A stretch of DNA of 64,000 nt from Acanthosoma haemorrhoidale (Eukaryota > Arthropoda > Insecta > Hemiptera > Acanthosomatidae), in assembly GCA_930367205.1 (NCBI GenBank), contig CAKNEZ010000015.1, positions 1 through 64,000 of the forward strand, in the 5' to 3' direction. The translations under genes were made by a program, and so were the position numbers. The notes below the pieces were generated by a model, which ran no database searches, was not told the origin of the DNA, and saw nothing but the letters and a program-made list of their open reading frames with translations. This document shows, one piece after another, positions 50,953 through 62,970 of this stretch; the stretch's first letter is position 1; each line of letters opens with the position of its first letter.

Positions 50953-53838
50953 GAAATAAACCACCCCCCTAATTCCGAAAACTACACGGCGTGATTGCTT
51001 CAATACAGAAAAAACTTACTGAAAAAAAAGGATTTTTGTATGGAGTGTTTGATGGTGTGGGTAGAACCTTGATAATTGATTAAAAAAAATGGTTAAAGAG
51101 GGGAATGATCTTCGGGGCTTCTGGAAACATTATGCGATTCTTGACCCCATTTCCGATGAAAGTACAATCAACGAGATTCTTTTTTTGTAGATCACCTTCA
51201 TGCTTTAAGGTAAAATATTTTCTTTCTTCAATAAGACATGAGTTGAGTTAAAACCATCAATTAGCCGAACGGGATGTAAATGTAAATTGTATTGCTTATC
51301 TGACAGTATTTCATGAATAAATGTATATTGATTACAGAGCGTACCTGATTCATATTGCGATATATATTACAGTAAACTAAAAAATTATATTCATTAATTA
51401 AATATGATTCCGAACATAAGAAAGGATGCATGTTTTGTTTCGCCTGTGGATTTATAAATATAAAACAAAAAGTTATCATAACAGTTACTCGAAGCAGCAA
51501 AAAGCTTAGTCATTTTTTTTCATTAGCTGGTTGGTCAAGATAATAAATTTAAAAAAACAATTACAAAGGAAAACTATCATTTACGACTCTTTCTTAATAT
51601 CTGCTAACATATTTTTTATCTTCGATGAAACATAGTAAGTCCCAAAAATGAGCGAGTGTCCAGATAATATGATAAATTGTTATTATCTTCTGACAGTAAT
51701 TAATAATAAACACATATCCTTGCAAGGGCAAACTATATAAAATACGTCTTAAAATTATTTTGAATTGAACTATATAGTCGTATACATTTAATGAAGCAAA
51801 GCTGCTACATAACCATTCTGAGAAAGAAGCTTTTCTTCTTTGCCTCTGGATTTAAAAAACTAAATCAAATAAGACAATTAATTTTTAAATTTCAGAAACG
51901 GAACATTCAGTCATTCTGCATTTCTCAGCTGGTCAAACAATTAAAATATAGCAATGTAACCCAAAACATTTTCATTCTTTAATAAAACACGATACGCCTT
52001 AAAAGGGTCTACTAGCAAGAGTTTTTGATAAAATTAATGAAAGATCTGACACTAATGTATATTTTTGTTAGGGCATACTATAATCACAATGAAATATAAA
52101 ACACTAAATTATTATACTAAAAATTTATATTAATTAATTAAAGTTAATTATATTAAAAAAATAACTAATTATGAATAGAGAAAAAAATAAATTATTTGAA
52201 TCAGTAAAACAGTGGGGCACTATAAATGTGCTAACTTTAAGCCTTCCAACAAAGTTTTTTTCCAAAGTATCATAGTTTTTTCTGAAGGGTTACCTGTTAA
52301 TATTGCCAAAGATCAAAGGAGCTTTCCTTTTTTTTGTTTCCAAAGCCTAAACAATAGATATTCTATCTAACCAATGCTTGTTTTAAAATAAAACTTGATT
52401 TGACCAAATAAATTTCATCATTCAACCCTTTTGTTTATAATTTTGTAACAGGTATTTATTTATTATATTTTAATCTTGAACTGTTTTCACTTTTAAACTT
52501 TGACGGTTTGTTTTATTTTAGAATCGTCTGACGTTGGCCTGAGAATGACAGACGTTGGCTTTGGAAAATTCTACCAGTAAATAAAGCTAAACATCGAAAA
52601 ATGCAAAACACTTATTCTGGGAGTTTGTCACACCCTCTGATGTGATTAGCTTATAGATAGTAATTATAACCGAGAAAATATAACGTAAAAGGTCGGCGGG
52701 TTTAAATTAAAATACTAATGATGACTTGTCAGATTGAAGGGAAATAATGAACTAGTAAAGTCTAGACTTAAAGATTGGGAGGGTTGGCAAGTGACGAATA
52801 TTAATGGAAATAGAGTTTAAAAGTTTGCGGCACGGATTAGGAATGAACGACAAAAGGAAGCAGATTTGTAGGATCGGAAATATAAGTTGGATAAACAGAT
52901 GAGTTGTAAGTTGTAAAGGAAATAATGAGGTCCTTTAAACCTAAATAATAACACCTCTTTCAATTTAACTTCTCAATTATACTATTTCTTTTCTGATAAA
53001 AAAACTTTATACAGTTTATAGCTATTTGTTTATTTATTATACAGGAGTTGACTGGGCGCCTTTGCAAAATTGAGGGCAGCTTCTGAAAAAAAACAAAATG
53101 TTACGATTGAATCAGTTTCTAATGCATGATCATAACATTTACACTTACTAAATTAAACAGTCATGCTTTGAAGGTTTGATCAAAAAGTGACGAGAATTTT
53201 ATAATCGATGTGTTTTTCCAATTTCAATAGCGTAGAGCATATGAGTTCCTGCCAGAAGGTCGTATGGTCGTTCCAAAGTAAACTTGGAAGTAATGCGCTG
53301 TTTATGTGAAGTGAGCTGACACTATTGAGTTACCTCACCAACCGTATTCACCGGACATGGCTCCCAGCAACTTCTTTTTGTTCCTCAAGTTGAAAAACAC
53401 CTTGAAAGGATGACGACACCATTGATGAGAGATCGCTGAAGGAGCTAAGAGCTATATCAAATAGTGAGTTTGACATGATGAAGATTGGAAAAAGCGCTGT
53501 CACAAGTGTATTATTATATCTGAGGGGATCACTTTGAAGGGGACAAAATTGCTATTGATGAATAAATAACTACCATAAATACCAGTGCATAATACTCAAC
53601 TTAAACAAAATACCTACTTAATGCTCATGTGAACATAGTAATTACTGCCGTTATACGCTTCGATGTTTTATATGTACAATGTTTTTCACTTAACTAGCGT
53701 TGGTGTATTAATTGAAATATCATTCGACGGAAAAAATAAATAAGCACATTTGTATTGATAATTTTATGCACCTCAATTTTGTATATAGGGTACATTTTGC
53801 TAAAATCCACTAGTTTGCGAGATATTTGAGAAAAATCA
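50953..53838 (+). repeat. Unit 18 (2,886 bp), mosaic: A start, deletion middle, B-like end
   Basis: The 5' half is class A (5-bp insertion, AACTATAT, ATAACCATT, ACATCGAAAA). It then lacks the 52-bp segment, has TTTACACTTAC and the 98-bp relic deletion, and ends with GACGACACC, GATCACTTTG, CTTCGATGTT and the short TTTGAGAAAAATCAG tail, as in units 12 and 20. At least two switches of template are needed. Confidence 0.88.
53180..53565 (+). pseudogene. Mariner transposase relic with 98-bp deletion, unit 18
   Basis: 386 bp, same junction as units 7 and 10. The sequence after the deletion is of the A/B type (GACGACACC, GATCACTTTG), unlike units 7 and 10, so the deletion allele has been recombined onto another 3' part. 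Confidence 0.9.
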
Positions 53839-55961
53839 GAAATAAACCACCCCCTTAATTCCGAAAACTACACGGCGTGATTGCTTCAATACAGAAAAAA
53901 CTTACTGAAAAAAAAGGATTTTTGTATGGAGTGTTTGATGGTGTGGGTAGAACCTTGATAATTGATTAAAAAAAAATGGTTAAGGAGGGGAATGATCTTC
54001 GGGGCTTCTGGAAACATTATGCGATTCTTGACCCCATTTCCGATGAAAGTACAATCAACGAGATTCTTTTTTTGTAGATCACCTTCATGCTTTAAGGTAA
54101 AATATTTTCTTTCTTCAATAAGACATGAGTTGAGTTAAAACCATCAATTAGCCGAACGGGATGTAAATGTAAATTGTATTGCTTATCTGACAGTATTTCA
54201 TGAATAAATGTATATTGATTACAGAGCGTACCTGATTCATATTGCGATATATATTACAGTAAACTAAAAAATTATATTCATTAATTAAATATGATTCCGA
54301 ACATAAGAAAGGATGCATGTTTTGTTTCGCCTGTGGATTTATAAATATAAAACAAAAAGTTATCATAACAGTTACTCGAAGCAGCAAAAAGCTTAGTCAT
54401 TTTTTTTCATTAGCTGGTTGGTCAAGATAATAAATTTAAAAAAACAATTACAAAGGAAAACTATCATTTACGACTCTTTCTTAATATCTGCTAACATATT
54501 TTTTATCTTCGATGAAACATAGTAAGTCCCAAAAATGAGCGAGTGTCCAGATAATATGATAAATTGTTATTATCTTCTGACAGTAATTAATAATAAACAC
54601 ATATCCTTGCAAGGGCAAACTATATAAAATACGTCTTAAAATTATTTTGAATTGAACTATATAGTCGTATACATTTAATGAAGCAAAGCTGCTACATAAC
54701 CATTCTGAGAAAGAAGCTTTTCTTCTTTGCCTCTGGATTTAAAAAACTAAATCAAATAAGACAATTAATTTTTAAATTTCAGAAACGGAACATTCAGTCA
54801 TTCTGCATTTCTCAGCTGGTCAAACAATTAAAATATAGCAATGTAACCCAAAACATTTTCATTCTTTAATAAAACACGATACGCCTTAAAAGGGTCTACT
54901 AGCAAGAGTTTTTGATAAAATTAATGAAAGATCTGACACTAATGTATATTTTTGTTAGGGCATACTATAATCACAATGAAATATAAAACACTAAATTATT
55001 ATACTAAAAATTTATATTAATTAATTAAAGTTAATTATATTAAAAAAATAACTAATTATGAATAGAGAAAAAAATAAATTATTTGAATCAGTAAAACAGT
55101 GGGGCACTATAAATGTGCTAACTTTAAGCCTTCCAACAAAGTTTTTTTCCAAAGTATCATAGTTTTTTCTGAAGGGTTACCTGTTAATATTGCCAAAGAT
55201 CAAAGGAGCTTTCCTTTTTTTTGTTTCCAAAGCCTAAACAATAGATATTCTATCTAACCAATGCTTGTTTTAAAATAAAACTTGATTTGACCAAATAAAT
55301 TTCATCATTCAACCCTTTTGTTTATAATTTTGTAACAGGTATTTATTTATTATATTTTAATCTTGAACTGTTTTCACTTTTAAACTTTGACGGTTTGTTT
55401 TATTTTAGAATCGTCTGACGTTGGCCTGAGAATGACAGACGTTGGCTTTGGAAAATTCTACCAGTAAATAAAGCTAAACATCGAAAAATGCAAAACACTT
55501 ATTCTGGGAGTTTGTCACACCCTCTGATGTGATTAGCTTATAGATAGTAATTATAACCGAGAAAATATAACGTAAAAGGTCGGCGGGTTTAAATTAAAAT
55601 ACTAATGATGACTTGTCAGATTGAAGGGAAATAATGAACTAGTAAAGTCTAGACTTAAAGATTGGGAGGGTTGGCAAGTGACGAATATTAATGGAAATAG
55701 AGTTTAAAAGTTTGCGGCACGGATTAGGAATGAACGACAAAAGGAAGCAGATTTGTAGGATCGGAAATATAAGTTGGATAAACAGATGAGTTGTAAGTTG
55801 TAAAGGAAATAATGAGGTCCTTTAAACCTAAATAATAACACCTCTTTCAATTTAACTTCTCAATTATACTATTTCTTTTCTGATAAAAAAACTTTATACA
55901 GTTTATAGCTATTTGTTTATTTATTATACAGGAGTTGACTGGGCGCCTTTGCAAAATTGAG

Positions 55962-56013
55962 CCCTACTATTTCAAACCAATAAGTGCCTATAGGATTTCA
56001 TCATTTTACCTTA
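55962..56013. other. 52-bp optional segment, unit 19
   Basis: CCCTACTATT form. Confidence 0.85.
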
Positions 56014-56118
56014 GGCAGTTTCTGAAAAAAAACAAAATGTTACGATTGAATCAGTTTCTAATGCATGATCATAACATTTACAGTTACTAAATTAAACAGT
56101 CATGCTTTGAAGGTTTGA

Positions 56119-56602
56119 TCAAAAAGTGACGAGAATTTTATAATCGATGTGTTTTTCCAATTTCAATAGCGTAGAGCATATGAGTTCCTGCCAGAAGGTC
56201 GTATGGTCGTTCCAAAGTAAACTTGGAAGTAATGCGCTGTTTATGTGAAGTGAGCTGACAAAAACGACTGGAATTGTGGCAAGACAATTTGTGGCAATTG
56301 CATCACAATAACGCTCACTCCTCACCGATTGTTCATAATTTTTTAGCGAAAAACAACACTATTGAGTTACCTCACCAACCGTATTCACCGGACATGGCTC
56401 CCAGCAACTTCTTTTTGTTCCTCAAGTTGAAAAACACCTTGAAAGGATGACGACACCATTGATGAGAGATCGCTGAAGGAGCTAAGAGCTATATCAAATA
56501 GTGAGTTTGACATGATGAAGATTGGAAAAAGCGCTGTCACAAGTGTATTATTATATCTGAGGGGATCACTTTGAAGGGGACAAAATTGCTATTGATGAAT
56601 AA
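56119..56602 (+). pseudogene. Mariner transposase relic, unit 19
   Basis: 484 bp, unit 11 variant set. Confidence 0.9.
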
Positions 56603-59005
56603 ATAACTACCATAAATACCAGTGCATAATACTCAACTTAAACAAAATACCTACTTAATGCTCATGTGAACATAGTAATTACTGCCGTTATACGCTTCGA
56701 TGTTTTATATGTACAATGTTTTTCACTTAACTAGCGTTGGTGTATTAATTGAAATATCATTCGACGGAAAAAATAAATAAGCACATTTGTATTGATAATT
56801 TTATGCACCTCAATTTTGTATATAGGGTACATTTTGCTAAAATCCACTAGTTTGCGAGATATTTGAGAAAAATCGAGAAAAAAAAATCAGAAATAAACCA
56901 CCCCCCTAATTCCGAAAACTACACGGCGTGATTGCTTCAATACAGAAAAAACTTACTGAAAAAAAAGGATTTTTGTATGGAGTGTTTGATGGTGTGGGTA
57001 GAACCTTGATAATTGATTAAAAAAAAGTGTTAAAGAGGGGAATGATCTTCGGGGCTTCTGGAAACATTATGCGATTCTTGACCCCATTTCCGATGAAAGT
57101 ACAATCAACGAGATTCTTTTTTTGTAGATCACCTTCATGCTTTAAGGTAAAATATTTTCTTTCTTCAATAAGACATGAGTTGAGTTAAAACCATCAATTA
57201 GCCGAACGGGATGGTAAATTGTATTGCTTATCTGACAGTATTTCATGAATAAATGTATATTGATTACAGAGCGTACCTGATTCATATTGCGATATATATT
57301 ACAGTAAACTAAAAAATTATATTCATTAATTAAATATGATACCGAACATAAGAAAGGATGCATGTTTTGTTTCGCCTGTGGATTTATAAATATAAAACAA
57401 AAAGTTATCATAACAGTTACTCGAAGCAGCAAAAAGCTTAGTCATTTTTTTTCATTAGCTGGTTGGTCAAGATAATAAATTTAAAAAAACAATTACAAAG
57501 GAAAACTATCATTTACGACTCTTTCTTAATATCTGCTAACATATTTTTTATCTTCGATGAAACATAGTAAGTCCCAAAAATGAGCGAGTGTCCAGATAAT
57601 ATGATAAATTGTTATTATCTTCTGACAGTAATTAATAATAAACACATATCCTTGCAAGGGTAAACCATATAAAATACGTCTTAAAATTATTTTGAATTGA
57701 ACTATATAGTTGTATACATTTAATGAAGCAAAGCTGCTACATAATCATTCTGAGAAAGAAGCTTTTCTTTTTTGCCTCTGGATTTAAAAAACTAAATCAA
57801 ATAAGACAATTAATTTTTAAATTTCAGAAACGGAACATTCAGTCATTCTGCATTTCTCAGCTGGTCAAACAGTTAAAATATAGCAATGTAACCCAAAACA
57901 TTTTCATTCTTTAATAAAACACGATACGCCTTAAAAGGGTCTACTAGCAAGAGTTTTTGATAAAATTAATGAAAGATCTGACACTAATGTATATTTTTGT
58001 TAGGGCATACTATAATCACAATGAAATATAAAACACTAAATTATTATACTAAAAAAATATATTAATTAATTAAAGTTAATTATATTAAAAAAATAACTAA
58101 TTATGAATAGAGAAAAAAATAAATTATTTGAATCAGTAAAACATTGGACACTATAAATGTGCTAACTTTAAGCCTTCCAACAAAGTTTTTTTCCAAAGTA
58201 TCATAGTTTTTTCTGAAGGGTTACCTGTTAATATTGCCAAAGATCAAAGGAGCTTTCCTTTTTTTTGTTTCCAAAGCCTAAACAATAGATATTCTATCTA
58301 ACCAATACTTGTTTTAAAATAAAATTTGATTTGACCAAATAAATTTCATCATTCAACCCTTTTGTTTATAATTTTGTAACAGGTATTTATTTATTATATT
58401 TTAATCTTGAACTGTTTTCACTTTTAATCTTTGACGGTTTGTTTTATTTTAGAATCGTCTGACGTTGGCCTGAGAATGACAGACGTTGGCTTTGGAAAAT
58501 TCTACCAGTAAATAAAGCTAAACATCGAAAAATGCAAAACACTTATTCTGGGAGTTTGTCACACCCTCTGATGTGATTAGCTTATAGATAGTAATTATAA
58601 CCGAGAAAATATAACGTAAAAGGTCGGCGGGTTTAAATTAAAATACTAATGATGACTTGTCAGATTGAAGGGAAATAATGAACTAGTAAAGTCTAGACTT
58701 AAAGATTGGGAGGGTTGGCAAGTGACGAATATTAATGGAAATAGAGTTTAAAAGTTTGCGGCACGGATTAGGAATGAACGACAAAAGGAAGCAGATTTGT
58801 AGGATCGGAAATATAAGTTGGATAAACAGATGAGTTGTAAGTTGTAAAGGAAATAATGAGGTCCTTTAAACCTAAATAATAACACCTCTTTCAATTTAAC
58901 TTCTCAATTATACTATTTCTTTTCTGATAAAAAAACTTTATACAGTTTATAGCTATTTGTTTATTTATTATACAGGAGTTGACTGGGCGCCTTTGCAAAA
59001 TTGAG

Positions 59006-59057
59006 CCCTTCCATTTCAAACCAATAAGTGCCTATAGGATTTCATCATTTTACCTTA
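59006..59057. other. 52-bp optional segment, unit 20
   Basis: CCCTTCCATT form. Confidence 0.85.
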
Positions 59058-59162
59058 GGCAGTTTCTGAAAAAAAACAAAATGTTACGATTGAATCAGTT
59101 TCTAATGCATGATCATAACATTTACAGTTACTAAATTAAACAGTCATGCTTTGAAGGTTTGA

Positions 59163-59646
59163 TCAAAAAGTGACGAGAATTTTATAATCGATGTGTTTTT
59201 CCAATTTCAATAGCGTAGAGCATATGAGTTCCTGCCAGAAGGTCGTATGGTCGTTCCAAAGTAAACTTGGAAGTAATGCGCTGTTTATGTGAAGTGAGCT
59301 GACAAAAACGACTGGAATTGTGGCAAGACAATTTGTGGCAATTGCATCACAATAACGCTCACTCCTCACCGATTGTTCATAATTTTTTAGCGAAAAACAA
59401 CACTATTGTGTTACCTCACCAACCGTATTCACCGGACATGGCTCCCAGCAACTTCTTTTTGTTCCTCAAGTTGAAAAACACCTTGAAAGGATGACGACAC
59501 CATTGATGAGAGATCGCTGAAGGAGCTAAGAGCTATATCAAATAGTGAGTTTGACATGATGAAGATTGGAAAAAGCGCTGTCACAAGTGTATTATTATAT
59601 CTGAGGGGATCACTTTGAAGGGGACAAAATTGCTATTGATGAATAA
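59163..59646 (+). pseudogene. Mariner transposase relic, unit 20
   Basis: 484 bp, unit 12 variant set including TATTGTGTTACC and GATCACTTTG. Confidence 0.9.
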
Positions 59647-62043
59647 ATAACTACCATAAATACCAGTGCATAATACTCAACTTAAACAAAATACCTACTT
59701 AATGCTCATGTGAACATAGTAATTACTGCCGTTATACGCTTCGATGTTTTATATGTACAATGTTTTTCACTTAACTAGCGTTGGTGTATTAATTGAAATA
59801 TCATTCGACGGAAAAAATAAATAAGCACATTTGTATTGATAATTTTATGCACCTCAATTTTGTATATAGGGTACATTTTGCTAAAATCCACTAGTTTGCG
59901 AGATATTTGAGAAAAATCAGAAATAAACCACCCCCTTAATTCCGAAAACTACACGGCGTGATTGCTTCAATACAGAAAAAACTTACTGAAAAAAAAGGAT
60001 TTTTGTATGGAGTGTTTGATGGTGTGGGTAGAACCTTGATAATTGATTAAAAAAAAATGGTTAAGGAGGGGAATGATCTTCGGGGCTTCTGGAAACATTA
60101 TGCGATTCTTGACCCCATTTCCGATGAAAGTACAATCAACGAGATTCTTTTTTTGTAGATCACCTTCATGCTTTAAGGTAAAATATTTTCTTTCTTCAAT
60201 AAGACATGAGTTGAGTTAAAACCATCAATTAGCCGAACGGGATGTAAATGTAAATTGTATTGCTTATCTGACAGTATTTCATGAATAAATGTATATTGAT
60301 TACAGAGCGTACCTGATTCATATTGCGATATATATTACAGTAAACTAAAAAATTATATTCATTAATTAAATATGATTCCGAACATAAGAAAGGATGCATG
60401 TTTTGTTTCGCCTGTGGATTTATAAATATAAAACAAAAAGTTATCATAACAGTTACTCGAAGCAGCAAAAAGCTTAGTCATTTTTTTTCATTAGCTGGTT
60501 GGTCAAGATAATAAATTTAAAAAAACAATTACAAAGGAAAACTATCATTTACGACTCTTTCTTAATATCTGCTAACATATTTTTTATCTTCGATGAAACA
60601 TAGTAAGTCCCAAAAATGAGCGAGTGTCCAGATAATATGATAAATTGTTATTATCTTCTGACAGTAATTAATAATAAACACATATCCTTGCAAGGGCAAA
60701 CCATATAAAATACGTCTTAAAATTATTTTGAATTGAACTATATAGTCGTATACATTTAATGAAGCAAAGCTGCTGCATAATCATTCTGAGAAAGAAGCTT
60801 TTCTTCTTTGCCTCTGGATTTAAAAAACTAAATCAAATAAGACAATTAATTTTTAAATTTCAGAAACGGAACATTCAGTCATTCTGCATTTCTCAGCTGG
60901 TCAAACAGTTAAAATATAGCAATGTAACCCAAAACATTTTCATTCTTTAATAAAACACGATACGCCTTAAATGGGTCTACTAGCAAGAGTTTTTGATAAA
61001 ATTAATGAAAGATCTGACACTAATGTATATTTTTGTTAGGGCATACTATAATCACAATGAAATATAAAACACTAAATTATTTTACTAAAAATTTATATTA
61101 ATTAATTAAAGTTAATTATATTAAAAAAATAACTAATTATGAATAGAGAAAAAAATAAATTATTTGAATCAGTAAAACAGTGGGGCACTATAAATGTGCT
61201 AACTTTAAGCCTTCCAACAAAGTTTTTTTCCAAAGTATCATAGTTTTTTCTGAAGGGTTACCTGTTAATATTGCCAAAGATCAAAGGAGCTTTCCTTTTT
61301 TTTTGTTTCCAAAGCCTAAACAATAGATATTCTATCTAACCAATACTTGTTTTAAAATAAAACTTGATTTGACCAAATAAATTTCATCATTCAACCCTTT
61401 TGTTTATAATTTTGTAACAGGTATTTATTTATTATATTTTAATCTTGAACTGTTTTCACTTTTAATCTTTGACGGTTTGTTTTATTTTAGAATCGTCTGA
61501 CGTTGGCCTGAGAATGACAGACGTTGGCTTTGGAAAATTCTACCAGTAAATAAAGCTAAACATCGAAAAATGCAAAACACTTATTCTGGGAGTTTGTCAC
61601 ACCCTCTGATGTGATTAGCTTATAGATAGTAATTATAACCGAGAAAATATAACGTAAAAGGTCGGCGGGTTTAAATTAAAATACTAATGATGACTTGTCA
61701 GATTGAAGGGAAATAATGAACTAGTAAAGTCTAGACTTAAAGATTGGGAGGGTTGGCAAGTGACGAATATTAATGGAAATAGAGTTTAAAAGTTTGCGGC
61801 ACGGATTAGGAATGAACGACAAAAGGAAGCAGATTTGTAGGATCGGAAATATAAGTTGGATAAACAGATGAGTTGTAAGTTGTAAAGGAAATAATGAGGT
61901 CCTTTAAACCTAAATAATAACACCTCTTTCAATTTAACTTCTCAATTATACTATTTCTTTTCTGATAAAAAAACTTTATACAGTTTATAGCTATTTGTTT
62001 ATTTATTATACAGGAGTTGACTGGGCGCCTTTGCAAAATTGAG

Positions 62044-62095
62044 CCCTTCCATTTCAAACCAATAAGTGCCTATAGGATTTCATCATTTTACCTTA
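62044..62095. other. 52-bp optional segment, unit 21
   Basis: CCCTTCCATT form. Confidence 0.85.
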
Positions 62096-62200
62096 GGCAG
62101 TTTCTGAAAAAAAACAAAATGTTACGATTGAATCAGTTTCTAATGCATGATCATAACATTTACAGTTACTAAATTAAACAGTCATGCTTTGAAGGTTTGA

Positions 62201-62684
62201 TCAAAAAGTGACGAGAATTTTATAATCGATGTGTTTTTCCAATTTCAATAGCGCAGAGCATATGAGTTCCTGCCAGAAGGTCGTATGGTCGTTCCAAAGT
62301 AAACTTGGAAGTAATGCGCTGTTTATGTGAAGTGAGCTGACAAAAACGACTGGAATTGTGGCAAGACAATTTGTGGCAATTGCATCACAATAACGCTCAC
62401 TCCTCACCGATTGTTCATAATTTTTTAGCGAAAAACAACACTATTGTGTTACCTCACCAACCGTATTCACCGGACATGGCTCCCAGCAACTTCTTTTTGT
62501 TCCTCAAGTTGAAAAACACCTTGAAAGGATGACGACACCATTGATGAGAGATCGCTGAAGGAGCTAAGAGCTATATCAAATAGTGAGTTTGACATGATGA
62601 AGATTGGAAAAAGCGCTGTCACAAGTGTATTATTATATCTGAGGGGATTACTTTGAAGGGGACAAAATTGCTATTGATGAATAA
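62201..62684 (+). pseudogene. Mariner transposase relic, unit 21
   Basis: 484 bp, unit 13 variant set (GCGCAGAG, TATTGTGTTACC, GATTACTTTG). Confidence 0.9.
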
Positions 62685-62970
62685 ATAACTACCATAAATA
62701 CCAGTGCATAATACTCAACTTAAACAAAATACCTACTTAATGCTCATGTGAACATAGTAATTACTGCCGTTATACGCTTCTATGTTTTATATGTACAATG
62801 TTTTTCACTTAACTAGCGTTGGTGTATTAATTGAAATATCATTCGACGGAAAAAATAAATAAGCACATTTGTATTGATAATTTTATGCACCTCAATTTTG
62901 TATATAGGGTACATTTTGCTAAAATCCACTAGTTTGCGAGATATTTGAGAAAAATCGAGAAAAAGAATCA

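Larger units (their letters stand above)
53839..56889 (+). repeat. Unit 19 (3,051 bp), C-like start on an A body
   Basis: Opens with CACCCCCTTAATT and the nine-A TGGTTAAGGAGG site of class C units 13 and 21. It then has class A markers (AACTATAT near 54620, ATAACCATT, CAAACAATTAAAA, ACATCGAAAA, the CCCTACTATT segment) and the A9 tail. The switch is between about 53985 and 54620. Confidence 0.88.
56890..59919 (+). repeat. Unit 20 (3,030 bp), class B
   Basis: Like unit 12 in length, tail and markers (GATACCGAAC, GGGTAAACC, AAAAAAATATATT, AAAATTTGATT, the CCCTTCCATT segment), but with CAGTTACTCG near 57415 instead of CAATTACTCG. Private change: CTTTTCTTTTTTGCC near 57765. Confidence 0.93.
59920..62970 (+). 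repeat. Unit 21 (3,051 bp), class C
   Basis: Matches unit 13 at the nine-A TGGTTAAGGAGG site, GCTGCTGCAT, CTTAAATGGGTC, GCGCAGAG and the AAAAAGAATCAG tail, 24,097 bp downstream. It differs at AGTCGTATAC (unit 13 has AGTTGTATAC). Confidence 0.93.
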
